NCBI RefSeq assembly: GCF_014646335.1
Contig: NZ_BMNG01000008.1
Span: 382,573 to 446,572, forward strand
Direction: 5' to 3'
Origin: Streptomyces lasiicapitis
GTDB taxonomy: Bacteria; Actinomycetota; Actinomycetes; Streptomycetales; Streptomycetaceae
Length of the DNA: 64,000 bases
Below are positions 23,240 through 31,661 of this stretch, piece after piece; within the stretch, counting starts at the first letter, position 1, and every line of letters begins with the position of its first letter. Both the position numbers and the translations under genes were made by a program. The notes under the pieces were generated by a model. That model had not been told where the DNA came from. It was given only the letters and a program-made list of their open reading frames with translations, and ran no database searches.

Positions 23240-24592
23240 TCAGGGCCGCAGACCGCGTAGCCCGTCCGTGACCCCGCCCGCGATGTCCCTGACCTTGCCA
23301 GCGCCGTCGCCGAGTACGCCGACCGCGTCCTTGGCGGTGTCCACCACCTTGCCCGGCTCCACCGTGAACTCCAGGCCCAGGCCGATTCCGGCGGGCCCGA
23401 GGCCGAGGCCGCCCTTGGCGCCAAACTGGTACTTGCCGTCCTCGCCTCTGGTGATCAGCGTTCCCTCCGCGCCGACCCCCTTCCAGTCCTCGTACGTGAG
23501 GCCCACGCCGATGCCGCCGACGTCGGCACCCCCGGCGACACCGTATTTCGCCCCGGCGAACAACTTTCCCCCGACTATGAACCCTTCCGTGGCGTCCAGC
23601 TTCGCCTCGCCTGAGGCCTCGCCCCCGGCGAACCCGGTGCCCCGGCCGTAGATGCCGAAGTTCCCTGCCTCAGCCCGCCCTTCGGCCATGCCCCGTACCC
23701 CCGCAGATGCTTCGCCGTTGACGCTGACGCCGGTATCGGTCATGTCGACGCCCCCGGTGATCCTTACGCCGCCATAGACGTCGGCGATGTCGGAGAACGT
23801 CCGGTGGCCGTCGGTGATCTTCCCGTCCGCGGTCAGGTGGAATCCGTCGGCCGCCAGCTTGACCATGCCCTGCCTGCCGTATCCCGGCCCGCTGAGGGAG
23901 TAGTCGATGCCGGGGCCTGTGAGCTCGACATTGCCGTCGGCCCGCCACGACGTGCCGTCCGACGAGGTGTCGCCCGAGGGGGCGAGGCAGGGCTTGTCCA
24001 AGTCCCCGTCGGCGTATGGGTTGAAGCCGACGGCGCCGCCGCGCTTCGCGGGGGCGCTGCCCGCCGCGCGCGTGAGGGCCTGGCGCACACTCTGGTCGGC
24101 GTCGTCCACGGCCCGTACCGCGTTGGCGATCCGCTCTGTCCACTCCTGCGCCACGCTACGGGCCTTGGCCATCGCGGCCGCGTAGTCGGGATCGTTGTCG
24201 GTGCTGCCGTCCGCGGAGGGCTTGTCGAGGCCGGCGTAGGTGGCCTTGCCCGAGCTGTCGACCTTGAAGTCCTTCGCCTCGGCGTCGCCGACCAGGTCCC
24301 GCAGGGACTTCTGCATCCCGGTCAGCTTGGTGTGCGCCTGCTTGAGCAGGCTGGCGAGGGCCAACGCTTCCTGTCTGGCCGCCGCGTACTCGAACCCGGT
24401 TGCCGTGGCCGTTTTCTGGTGTGCGCGGAAGGCCTCTCCCTCCCACTTGCCGTTGGCCAGCGCCCGCGGCACCAGCTTCTCGTAGTCGTCCTTGAGTTCG
24501 CCGAATCGGTCGCCCATCTTCCGCCAGGCGTCGGACACGTCCGACAGCGGCGAAAGATCAGCGGTCATCACGTCCTGATACGTCAGTGCCAC
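23240..24592 (-). CDS. WXG100/LXG-like putative type VII secreted protein
   Basis: This 450-residue protein has an N-terminal helical domain (residues ~1-125) with the Trp-x-Gly turn LANGKWEGEAF between two long helices, as in WXG100 and LXG secretion substrates. A linker is followed by a long Gly-rich beta-repeat region (about 225-420: GGVRITGGVDMT, GEASAGVRGMAEGRAEAG, GRGTGFAGGEASGEA, GGADVGGIGVGLTYEDW) and a helical tail VVDTAKDAVGVLGDGAGKV. No signal peptide and no known toxin motif are seen. The GTG start follows GGGGGAG. Neighbours suggest a T7SS effector or surface protein. Confidence 0.75.
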   Translation of the reverse strand: MALTYQDVMTADLSPLSDVSDAWRKMGDRFGELKDDYEKLVPRALANGKWEGEAFRAHQKTATATGFEYAAARQEALALASLLKQAHTKLTGMQKSLRDLVGDAEAKDFKVDSSGKATYAGLDKPSADGSTDNDPDYAAAMAKARSVAQEWTERIANAVRAVDDADQSVRQALTRAAGSAPAKRGGAVGFNPYADGDLDKPCLAPSGDTSSDGTSWRADGNVELTGPGIDYSLSGPGYGRQGMVKLAADGFHLTADGKITDGHRTFSDIADVYGGVRITGGVDMTDTGVSVNGEASAGVRGMAEGRAEAGNFGIYGRGTGFAGGEASGEAKLDATEGFIVGGKLFAGAKYGVAGGADVGGIGVGLTYEDWKGVGAEGTLITRGEDGKYQFGAKGGLGLGPAGIGLGLEFTVEPGKVVDTAKDAVGVLGDGAGKVRDIAGGVTDGLRGLRP

Positions 24593-24612
24593 GGTCCACT
24601 CCCCCTGGGACG

Positions 24613-25083
24613 TCACATGCCGTCGAACGCGCTGTTCGGGCGCCGCAGCACGCCAATGCCCGCGACCTGCGACCCGATGCCGGCGTCCGGGGAGTGCAGG
24701 GCGTCCTTCGCGCCGCGCAGGCCGTTCATCTCCGTGTGCAGACGGCCGAGCAGTGCCGAAGTCTGGCCCTGCCACACCGCCATTGCGTCGGCGAGTCCCT
24801 TGTACGTGGCCCAGCTCGACAGGTCGCCACTGAGTCCCGTGTCGGGCTTTCCCATGCTTCCCTGCGGGGAGCCCGGACCGGCCAGCGGCGCGTGCACCTG
24901 ACCGCCGCCCTCGGCCATGCGTCCGGCGGCTTTCGTGTCCGGCAGTAGCCGGTTCTCCATGAACCGGACGGCCCGCTTCTTGTCCGTCGCCGAACTCGCC
25001 AGTGACACCTCCCCGGCACCGCCCCACGCCGGATCCGTCTGGGCCAGTTGCATGCGCTGGTCCGTGGAGTTCTCAGAGCTCAT
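24613..25083 (-). CDS. Helical partner protein, first gene of WXG100-like operon
   Basis: This 156-residue protein begins MSSENSTDQRMQLAQTDPAW. A long C-terminal helical region reads SSWATYKGLADAMAVWQGQT and SALLGRLHTEMNGL, with heptad-like spacing as in EspC/ESX-type partners. No signal peptide. The ATG follows GGGGG by 5-6 bases; an upstream in-frame ATG lacks support. The gap to the next gene is 20 bases. Likely a co-secreted or chaperone partner of the 450-residue protein (context only). Confidence 0.7.
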   Translation of the reverse strand: MSSENSTDQRMQLAQTDPAWGGAGEVSLASSATDKKRAVRFMENRLLPDTKAAGRMAEGGGQVHAPLAGPGSPQGSMGKPDTGLSGDLSSWATYKGLADAMAVWQGQTSALLGRLHTEMNGLRGAKDALHSPDAGIGSQVAGIGVLRRPNSAFDGM

Positions 25084-25181
25084 GGCTACCCCCGTTGGCT
25101 GCTCGCGCCCTCGCTTACCCGTTCGCCCGCGCATCGCTGAGCGGCAGGGCACATGTCCGTGCCTCAGGCTAACGTTCTATC

Positions 25182-25213
25182 GCCAATTCCCTTGCGTAAA
25201 CTAGTGAATTGGC
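25182..25213. terminator. Inverted repeat between the M6 protease gene and the WXG100-like operon
   Basis: GCCAATTC pairs with GAATTGGC across a 16-nt loop, 15 bases beyond the protease stop codon. It may be a terminator for the protease or, being about 100 bases upstream of the next operon, an operator. Confidence 0.5.
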
Positions 25214-25227
25214 CAGACAGGCGAGTT

Positions 25228-26649
25228 TCAGCCCTTCGTGCGGGTGATGTGCACCCGGTAATTTCCGTCCAGGTCCGCGCCCGCGACCGTCACGCGTACG
25301 CCCCTGTCCCGGTCCCGGAAGGTTTCGCCGGGGGTGTAGGGGGCGTCGGACAGTTCGGCGTGGACGTTCGGGCTGCGGGTGCAGCCGCCGCTGTCTCGGG
25401 TGGAGTCGGAGACCGTGATGGGGCCGTGGCCGGTGTCGACGTCCGCGTCCACGCGGTAGATGAGGACGCCGGGGCGGCAGACGACCTCGTCGTTGCCGGC
25501 TCGGGTGCGTACCTCCACTGCGTAGCCGGTCTTCTTCGTGAGGGGGATGAAGGCGAGTTTCGTGCCGCCGGTTCGGGCCAGCGGGGTGAGCAGGTGTTCC
25601 GATGTGCCGGAGGCCGACGCGCAGTCGACCTGGCTGTCGTCGAGCCAGCCCAGCTTCCACTTGTGCCAGGCCAGCAGGTCGTTGTTGGCGCCCCAGTCCT
25701 CGCTCATGATGTCCCAGTGGCCGACCGCGCCCCCGCCGTCCTGCGTGTACAGGTCGGGCAGGCCGAAGACATGGCCGTTCTCGTGCGGGAGCACGCGGTA
25801 GCCGGTCTGGTCGTAGCTGCCCGAGCCGTCGTCCTGGCGGCTGTAGACGAACGACGCGTTGGAGATCGGCACCCCGTCGGCGACCGGCGCCTCGTGGTTG
25901 CCCGCGAACGTCACCGACAGGACGGTGTCCAGGGCGGACGGGCCCGCGTTGGGGGTGATGAGGATGTTCACGAGGTCGTACGCCGCGAAGTCCACGTTCG
26001 GGTCGGCGGTCGCCACGATGTCGTCGACCAGCTCCCGGTAGCCGGGGTCGAAGGGCGCGCCGCGCTCTATCCCGTACTTCTTGAACGGCTTCGGCATCCG
26101 CAGCCAGTCCTGGACGGGCGCCTCGGGACGGTAGTCGACACGGCCGTACGAACTGGTGCGGAACCAGTCCGTGGTCTGCGGGAAGAACTCCCCGAGCCGG
26201 TCGAGGGCGCGGCCGTCGCCCGGCGCGTCGGAGAAGTCGACCATCAGGTTCAGGGCGCGGACCGTGCCGGTGGAGCGGGCGTAGCCGGGGCCGGTGGGGA
26301 TGCCCTCCGACATCTGCACGCCCAGGCCGCCACCGATCATGCACTGGCCGAGCGCGGCCGACCGGGCCTGCGCGGTGGGTCCCGCCGCCGAGGGGGTCTC
26401 GTCCATCAGGCGCCCGGTGCTCGCGGAGGCGGCGGCGCCGAGCGCGAGAGCGGTGAGCGAGGCGAGGGCGGCGGTGCGCCGCGACATGCGCCGAGATGGG
26501 GGGCGGGGCGTGGGCCGGGTCGGGGGGTGGGGCGTGGGCCCGGACGGGGAGTGGGGCGTGGGCCCGGACGCGGGGCGGGGCGTGCGCGGCACCACGGGCT
26601 CCGCCCGGTCCGGCTCTCCGCGGTGCGCCCAGGGGCGAGATATGCGCAT
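25228..26649 (-). CDS. M6 family secreted metalloprotease
   Basis: This 473-residue enzyme has an unusual Pro/Thr/Arg-rich N-terminus of ~55 residues with repeated (S/T)-x-P-T-P units, then a signal-like segment (MSRRTAALASLTALALGAAA). The catalytic domain has the zinc motif LPHENGHVFGLPDLY with His289, Glu290 and His293, followed by VGHWDIMSEDWGANN (the M6 Met-turn) and DLLAWHKWKLGWL. M6 enzymes such as immune inhibitor A degrade extracellular proteins. The ATG at 26649 follows GGAGG by 9 bases. An ATG at 26485 directly before the signal lacks a Shine-Dalgarno, so the odd leader may be real. Confidence 0.85.
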   Translation of the reverse strand: MRISRPWAHRGEPDRAEPVVPRTPRPASGPTPHSPSGPTPHPPTRPTPRPPSRRMSRRTAALASLTALALGAAASASTGRLMDETPSAAGPTAQARSAALGQCMIGGGLGVQMSEGIPTGPGYARSTGTVRALNLMVDFSDAPGDGRALDRLGEFFPQTTDWFRTSSYGRVDYRPEAPVQDWLRMPKPFKKYGIERGAPFDPGYRELVDDIVATADPNVDFAAYDLVNILITPNAGPSALDTVLSVTFAGNHEAPVADGVPISNASFVYSRQDDGSGSYDQTGYRVLPHENGHVFGLPDLYTQDGGGAVGHWDIMSEDWGANNDLLAWHKWKLGWLDDSQVDCASASGTSEHLLTPLARTGGTKLAFIPLTKKTGYAVEVRTRAGNDEVVCRPGVLIYRVDADVDTGHGPITVSDSTRDSGGCTRSPNVHAELSDAPYTPGETFRDRDRGVRVTVAGADLDGNYRVHITRTKG

Positions 26650-26907
26650 GCGTGGGCCCTCCACTCCACGGCAGCCGCCGGTCCTGGCTGCACCCTGTTC
26701 GATCACCCTCTGCCGGAGGGTGCGCGGGCGCTCGCTGAGCGCGACCGATCGGGGATCCGCGCAGGCGGGAGGCGGCTTCGGGGGCGGCTCAGGGGGCGGC
26801 GTCGAGGGCGGGTCGAGCGCACTTCGAGGAGGGCTCCGGAGTCTGGCGGGGGGCCGTGACAGCCACCAGAGCGACATGTGATGCAGGTCACATCAACGTA
26901 CGGAAAT

Positions 26908-26930
26908 AAACGGGGATCGTTTCCCCGTTT
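26908..26930. promoter_or_regulatory. Candidate TetR operator 1
   Basis: The perfect inverted repeat AAACGGGGA-N5-TCCCCGTTT lies upstream of the TetR gene at 27073. Confidence 0.75.
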
Positions 26931-26947
26931 GGACCGGTGTCCGCGCG

Positions 26948-26970
26948 AAACGGGGATCCACTCCCCGGAT
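26948..26970. promoter_or_regulatory. Candidate TetR operator 2
   Basis: AAACGGGGA-N5-TCCCCGGAT, a near-copy of operator 1 placed exactly 40 bases downstream. The pair probably brackets the tetR promoter. Confidence 0.7.
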
Positions 26971-27072
26971 CGCGCACCTCAGCTCCCGCCGCCCCGGCGG
27001 GGAAATTCGTTGGACCCGCCACCGCGGACCCTGCGACTCTGAGGCCTTTGACCGCTTCGAGGAGTGTTCACC

Positions 27073-27798
27073 GTGGAAACCGCCACCGTCGCGCAGCGCC
27101 GTACGACCCGCCCGCGGGCGGACGCTCTGCGCAACCGGGAGCGGATCGTCACGGCCGCCCGCGAGATGTTCGTCGAGCAGGGCCCCGAGGCCCCGCTGGA
27201 CGAGATCGCGCGCCGCGCCGGCGTCGGCAACGCCACGGTCTACCGCCACTTCCCCGACCGCGGGGAGTTGGTGCACCACGTCGTCCTGTCGGTCACCGAC
27301 CGCGTCTCGGCCCTGGCCGAGACGGCGATCGCGACCGCCGAGGCCGACCCGGGTGCCGCCTTCGAGGCGCTGCGGGGCTTCGTCCACACCGCGGTGGACG
27401 AGCGCATCGGCGCCCTGTGTCCCATCCTTTCCGAGGCCGTCGACCCCGACCACCCCGATCTGCACGCAGGCCGGATCCGGCTCGAAGACGCCGTCGAAGG
27501 GCTGATGGCGCGCGTCCGAGCCGCCGGACAGCTGCGTACCGACATCGCCGTCGGAGATCTGATGGTCGCTCTCTCCCAGCTGACCAGGCCACTGCCCGGA
27601 GCCGGCTGCCTGGTGGACTTCGATCAGTTCGTCCACCGTCATCTGCAGCTGTTCCTGGACGGCCTGATGACCCCGGCGCGCTCCGAACTCCCGGGCCACG
27701 CCGCGACGTTGGAAGAGCTGCGCCGCGACATCGACGAGCGGCGGCCGCGGCAACCGCGAAACAGCGACTACAGCGAGGAGGGCCTGGGTCAAAAGTAG
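27073..27798 (+). CDS. TetR family repressor of the adjacent exporter
   Basis: This 241-residue protein has the TetR helix-turn-helix (residues ~20-65: RERIVTAAREMFVEQGPEAP then LDEIARRAGVGNATVYRHF). A helical ligand-binding domain follows, with an acidic tail ending EGLGQK. GTG at 27073 has GAGGAG eight bases upstream; an earlier GTG at 27064 lies inside that signal. Twin palindromes upstream suggest autorepression, and the DHA2 exporter follows after about 100 bases, so derepression by an exported compound is expected. Ligand unknown. Confidence 0.93.
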   Translation: METATVAQRRTTRPRADALRNRERIVTAAREMFVEQGPEAPLDEIARRAGVGNATVYRHFPDRGELVHHVVLSVTDRVSALAETAIATAEADPGAAFEALRGFVHTAVDERIGALCPILSEAVDPDHPDLHAGRIRLEDAVEGLMARVRAAGQLRTDIAVGDLMVALSQLTRPLPGAGCLVDFDQFVHRHLQLFLDGLMTPARSELPGHAATLEELRRDIDERRPRQPRNSDYSEEGLGQK

Positions 27799-27896
27799 GA
27801 CCCGACCTCGCGACCAGGGGCCCATGCGTACGCACGCCCATCAGGTGTCTTGTTTACCCCGTACTCACCTCTTTGTCTTCCTAGGTGGACCCACCC

Positions 27897-29429
27897 ATGT
27901 CTCAGTCACCCGTCACTTCACTCGCGCCGGACACGAAGGACCCAAACCGCTGGAAGGCCCTGGCCTTCATCGCCATCGCGCAGCTCATGGTGGTGCTCGA
28001 CGCGACCATCGTGAACATCGCGCTCCCGTCCGCCCAGGAGGACCTCGGGATATCCGAGGGCAACAAGCAGTGGGTCATCACGGCCTACGCGCTCGCCTTC
28101 GGCGGTCTGCTCCTGTTCGGCGGCCGCATCTCCGACCTGTGGGGCCGTAAGCGCACCTTCGTGACCGGCCTCATCGGCTTCGCCGCGGCGTCCGCGCTCG
28201 GCGGTGCCGCCGCCAACGAGGCCATGATGCTCGGCGCCCGCGCGCTCCAGGGTGTGTTCGGCGCGCTGCTCGCGCCCGCCGCCCTCTCCCTGCTCGCGGT
28301 GATGTTCACCGAGGCCAAGGAGCGCGCCAAGGCGTTCGGCATCTACGGTGCGATCGCCGGTGGCGGTGGCGCCGTCGGCCTGATCCTCGGCGGCTTCCTC
28401 ACCGAGTACCTGAACTGGCGCTGGACGTTCTTCGTGAACATCCCGTTCGCGATCGTCGCCGCCGCCGGTGCGTACTTCGTGATCCGCGAGCCCGCCGAGG
28501 GCCGCAACCGCTCCTCGCTCGACATCCCCGGCGTGATCCTGTCCACCCTCGGTCTGGTCGCGCTCGTCTACGGCTTCACCCGCGCCGAGTCCGACGGCTG
28601 GTCCGACGCCGTCACCGTGACGATGTTCGTCGCGTCCGTCGTGCTGCTCGCCGCGTTCATCATCACCGAGGCCAAGGTCAAGGCTCCGCTGCTCCCGCTG
28701 CGCGTCCTGACCGAGCGCAACCGCGGTGGCGTCTACCTCTCGCTCGGCCTCGCGATCATCGCGATGTTCGGCCTGTTCCTGTTCCTCACGTACTACCTGC
28801 AGATCGTCAAGGGCTTCTCGCCGGTGAAGACCGGCTTCGCGTTCCTGCCGATGATCGTCGGCATGATCGTGGGTTCGACGCAGATCGGCACCCGCCTGAT
28901 GACCCGCGTCGCGCCGCGCCTGCTGATGGCTCCGGGCTTCCTGCTCGCCGCCGTCGGCATGCTGCTCCTGACGCAGCTGGAGGTCGACACCTCGTACGCC
29001 GGTCTGATCCTGCCCGCGCAGCTGATGCTGGGCCTCGGCATGGGTACGGCGTTCATGCCCGCCATGTCGCTCGCCACCCACGGTGTCGAGCCGCGTGACG
29101 CCGGTGTCGCCTCCGCGATGGTCAACACCTCGCAGCAGGTCGGCGGCGCCATCGGCACGGCCCTGCTGAACACCATCGCGGCCTCCGCGACCACCGCGTA
29201 CATCACCGACCACGCGGCCTCCGCCACCACCCCGGCGGCGCAGAAGCTGCTCGCGGCCCAGTCGATGGTGGAGGGCTACACGGCCGCCATCTGGTGGGCG
29301 GTCGGCATCCTGGTGGTGGCCTCGGCGATCGCCGCCGTCCTGATCAACACCGGTGCCGACAGCGGCACTCCGGTGGCGTCGGGCGACGGTGCCGAGGACG
29401 AGATCAAGATCCCCGTCGTGGCGCACTGA
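27897..29429 (+). CDS. DHA2 family 14-helix drug exporter
   Basis: This 510-residue MFS protein has 14 hydrophobic segments. The first motif reads LMVVLDATIVNIALPSAQED, and motif A is GGRISDLWGRKRTF. Motif C is in GGGGAVGLILGGFLTEYLNW followed by RWTFFVNIPFAI, and a later part reads DAGVASAMVNTSQQVGGAIG. DHA2 pumps expel drugs or dyes by proton antiport. AGGTGG lies upstream of the ATG. It is likely controlled by the TetR gene in front and possibly by the convergent MarR gene. Substrate unknown. Confidence 0.95.
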   Translation: MSQSPVTSLAPDTKDPNRWKALAFIAIAQLMVVLDATIVNIALPSAQEDLGISEGNKQWVITAYALAFGGLLLFGGRISDLWGRKRTFVTGLIGFAAASALGGAAANEAMMLGARALQGVFGALLAPAALSLLAVMFTEAKERAKAFGIYGAIAGGGGAVGLILGGFLTEYLNWRWTFFVNIPFAIVAAAGAYFVIREPAEGRNRSSLDIPGVILSTLGLVALVYGFTRAESDGWSDAVTVTMFVASVVLLAAFIITEAKVKAPLLPLRVLTERNRGGVYLSLGLAIIAMFGLFLFLTYYLQIVKGFSPVKTGFAFLPMIVGMIVGSTQIGTRLMTRVAPRLLMAPGFLLAAVGMLLLTQLEVDTSYAGLILPAQLMLGLGMGTAFMPAMSLATHGVEPRDAGVASAMVNTSQQVGGAIGTALLNTIAASATTAYITDHAASATTPAAQKLLAAQSMVEGYTAAIWWAVGILVVASAIAAVLINTGADSGTPVASGDGAEDEIKIPVVAH

Positions 29430-29473
29430 CGCCACGTACGAACAGAGGGCGGACCTGCTCGCCCAGCCCCTGA

Positions 29474-29491
29474 GGGAGCCTGACGGCTCCT
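29474..29491. terminator. Hairpin between convergent exporter and MarR genes
   Basis: GGAGCC-TGAC-GGCTCC, a 6-bp stem with tetraloop, sits between the exporter stop and the MarR stop. Confidence 0.55.
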
Positions 29492-30035
29492 AACGGAGCC
29501 AGGGCAGGTCCGCCCCCGCCTCCTTCGGCTGAAGTCCCTCGGCGACGATCCTCATGATCTCGCCGAGGGACTTCTGCTGTTCCGGGCTCAGCCGGTCGAA
29601 GAGCGCCTGCCGCACCGCGTGCACATGCCCGGGGGCGGTCTGCCGCAGCACCTCGAAGCCCTCGTCCGTGAGGATCGCGAACTGCCCGCGCTTGTCCGTC
29701 GCGCAGTCCTCGCGCCGCACCCAGCCGCTCTTCTCCAGGCGCGCGACCGCGTGCGAGAGCCGGGACCGGGTGATCTTCGAGCTCTTCGCCAGCTCGGTCA
29801 TCCGCAGCCGGCGGCGGGGCGCCGCGGACAGCTGCACGAGCAGGCCGTAGTAGACGTGCGGCATGCCCGCGTCCCGCTGGAGCTGCCGGTCGAGGAAGTC
29901 CTCAAGGAGCGTGGAGGCGTGCACGTACGCCAGCCAGGTGCGCTGCTCCTCGTCGTCGAGCCAGCGCGGCGACCTCGATCCCTCGCCGTCCGCCGTCGCG
30001 GTGGATGCCGTGTCCATGTATTCCACGTATTCCAC
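29490..30035 (-). CDS. MarR family transcriptional regulator
   Basis: This 181-residue protein has the MarR winged helix (residues ~60-125: LRMTELAKSSKITRSRLSHA then VARLEKSGWVRREDCATDKR, followed by GQFAILTDEG). The wing motif D-x-R is present as DKRG. GTG at 30035 follows AGGAAGG; an ATG six codons downstream is an alternative. The start overlaps two tandem copies of GTGGAATAC, which may be part of an operator. It converges on the DHA2 exporter gene and could also regulate it or the upstream questin-oxidase-like gene. Confidence 0.92.
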   Translation of the reverse strand: MEYVEYMDTASTATADGEGSRSPRWLDDEEQRTWLAYVHASTLLEDFLDRQLQRDAGMPHVYYGLLVQLSAAPRRRLRMTELAKSSKITRSRLSHAVARLEKSGWVRREDCATDKRGQFAILTDEGFEVLRQTAPGHVHAVRQALFDRLSPEQQKSLGEIMRIVAEGLQPKEAGADLPWLR

Positions 30036-30092
30036 TGTACGAGGCCTTCCTGTGTCCCCCGGTCCGGCCGCCCCGGGGGCGCGCGAACTCCC

Positions 30093-31151
30093 TCAGAGCG
30101 CGGGCGGGTTGAGCTCCACACCGCGCAGCGCCGCGGTCCGCGCCGCACGGTCGCCCACGTCGAGGGCGGTGTCGGCGAACTTCACCGTGTGATCGTCGCC
30201 GTGCGCGGCGGCCCGCGCGAAGACCTCGTCGAAGCTGCTGCCCGCCGCTTCCTCGTCCGCCTTTCTGTACGTTCCTTCGTACGCCGCCGGGGCCGCGGGA
30301 GCGTACGCCGCGGTGACCGCCGCGCTCGCCGCCCAGGACGCCTCCAGGGAGGCGGGCCACAGCTCGCGGGGGAGCGCGGGCAGGATGCGCAGGACCGCGT
30401 TGGGGGCGGTCGCGGCGTGCACGAGCATGATCGGCTCGCCGTGGCCGTGGGTGGCGTAGCGGTGGACGGCGGCGGTGACGAGGTCGGTGAGGAGGGTGCG
30501 GGCGGTGTCGGGGTCGGTGACCGTGCGGTCCCCGTTCGGCGGCCAGACAGGGACCGAGGTGAGCTGGGCGAGGCGGTCCGGGAAGCCGCCGTCCTGCACC
30601 GGGATGTGCCGCACCGCGTCGAGCGCGGCGGCGGCGTCGGCCGACGGGGGCAGGGCGAGCGGGGTGCGGGCGGGCAGCGGGGTGTGGCGGGCGGCCCAGT
30701 AGCCGAGGCCGTGGGCGAGCTCGGCGACGCGGGGCGCGGTGTCACCGCCGGGGCCGAGGAGGGTGCGGACGGCGTGGCCGACGCGGATCACGGGGTGCGT
30801 GGAGCCGCCCGCGATGCCGGGCAGGAGCACCGGCCACCACGCGGCGAGCACGTCGCGCCAGGGCCGCTCGGCGAGCTGCTGCTCGAAGTGGGCGATCCAG
30901 TCCGCCGCGCGCCGCGGATCGCCGAGGGCCGCGCGCCAGTCGTCGTCCGTGACCGGTGCGACGCGTCCCGGCATGTCCTCCAGCTTGGCGCGGTAGTAGT
31001 CGAGCCAGCGGTGCACGGAGCGCGCCTGGCCGCCGTGCACCAGGGCCTCGACGGTCATCGGTCCGTGGTTGGTGAGCCGCCCGAGCCGCTCGGGCCCCGA
31101 GGCGTGCAGCCGCTGAAGCGCTTCGTCGAGGATGCCGCTGGTGTCGTTCAT
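30093..31151 (-). CDS. Questin oxidase family protein
   Basis: This 352-residue protein belongs to the questin oxidase-like (DUF4243) group. It begins ILDEALQRLHASGPERLGRL, with TNHGPMTVEALVHGG and RSVHRWLDYYRAKLEDMPGR, and has HPVIRVGHAVRTLLG and a C-terminal FDEVFARAAAHGDDHTVKFA. The fungal namesake opens an anthraquinone ring; in bacteria substrates are unknown. The ATG is unambiguous by similarity, although the Shine-Dalgarno is weak. It is the only plausible secondary-metabolism-type enzyme in this stretch. Confidence 0.85.
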   Translation of the reverse strand: MNDTSGILDEALQRLHASGPERLGRLTNHGPMTVEALVHGGQARSVHRWLDYYRAKLEDMPGRVAPVTDDDWRAALGDPRRAADWIAHFEQQLAERPWRDVLAAWWPVLLPGIAGGSTHPVIRVGHAVRTLLGPGGDTAPRVAELAHGLGYWAARHTPLPARTPLALPPSADAAAALDAVRHIPVQDGGFPDRLAQLTSVPVWPPNGDRTVTDPDTARTLLTDLVTAAVHRYATHGHGEPIMLVHAATAPNAVLRILPALPRELWPASLEASWAASAAVTAAYAPAAPAAYEGTYRKADEEAAGSSFDEVFARAAAHGDDHTVKFADTALDVGDRAARTAALRGVELNPPAL

Positions 31152-31199
31152 GGCGGCACGGTAGGTGGGGGGTGTGGGCGGCCGTAACGGTCTGTGGCC

Positions 31200-31479
31200 C
31201 TAGTCCCCTGGCCCGAGGCCCTGTCCGAGCGGCATCTCGTACGTCGCGTACCCAAGAATGCCGGATTTGTCCCGCTGGGCAACCATCGGGCGACGCGGAC
31301 CGTCTTCTGGGTGGGAGAGCAGCCAACGGCGTCGCCCTCCCGGCGGGACCCCGGCAAGAAAGAGCTGTGCCGCATGTGACGGCGGTCTCACGTACGTAGT
31401 GGTTGTGGATGTCGGCGAGAGGCCCGAGATCGGCCTCGGGTCCCGGCCTGACCTGCACCTCTGTACGTTCCGACGACAT
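31200..31479 (-). pseudogene. Remnant of a GNAT (phosphinothricin-type) acetyltransferase
   Basis: From the ATG at 31479 the minus strand reads VQVRPGPEADLGPLADIHNH then YVRETAVTC, the typical N-terminus of phosphinothricin-type acetyltransferases. In another frame it reads WLLSHPEDGPRRPMVAQRDK and SGILGYATYEMP, which is the next piece of the same family, and then stops at 31200. The acetyl-CoA-binding C-terminal half is missing. So the gene is frameshifted and truncated, and the stretch 31152-31661 otherwise contains only the hrdD promoter. Confidence 0.7.
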
Positions 31480-31539
31480 CGGCCCGCGCTCTGTGGCGGC
31501 ACAGGGTACTGCATGATCACGAAAACGGGCGCGCGGCTT

Positions 31540-31566
31540 GGGAATTCTGTCCGGATTCCAGTCGTT
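31540..31566 (+). promoter_or_regulatory. SigR-type promoter of hrdD
   Basis: GGGAAT (31540-31545) and GTT (31564-31566) are separated by exactly 18 bases, matching the GGAAT-N18/19-GTT consensus of the thiol-oxidative-stress sigma factor SigR. SigR control of hrdD is established in S. coelicolor. It lies about 95 bases before the start codon. Confidence 0.8.
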
Positions 31567-31661
31567 GTTTCCATCGGATGCAGAGCACCTGGGAAGGTGT
31601 GCCGTCCACCACAGAAGGTCCACGCCGGACCGACCAGTGACAACCACGCAAGGGAGCACGC

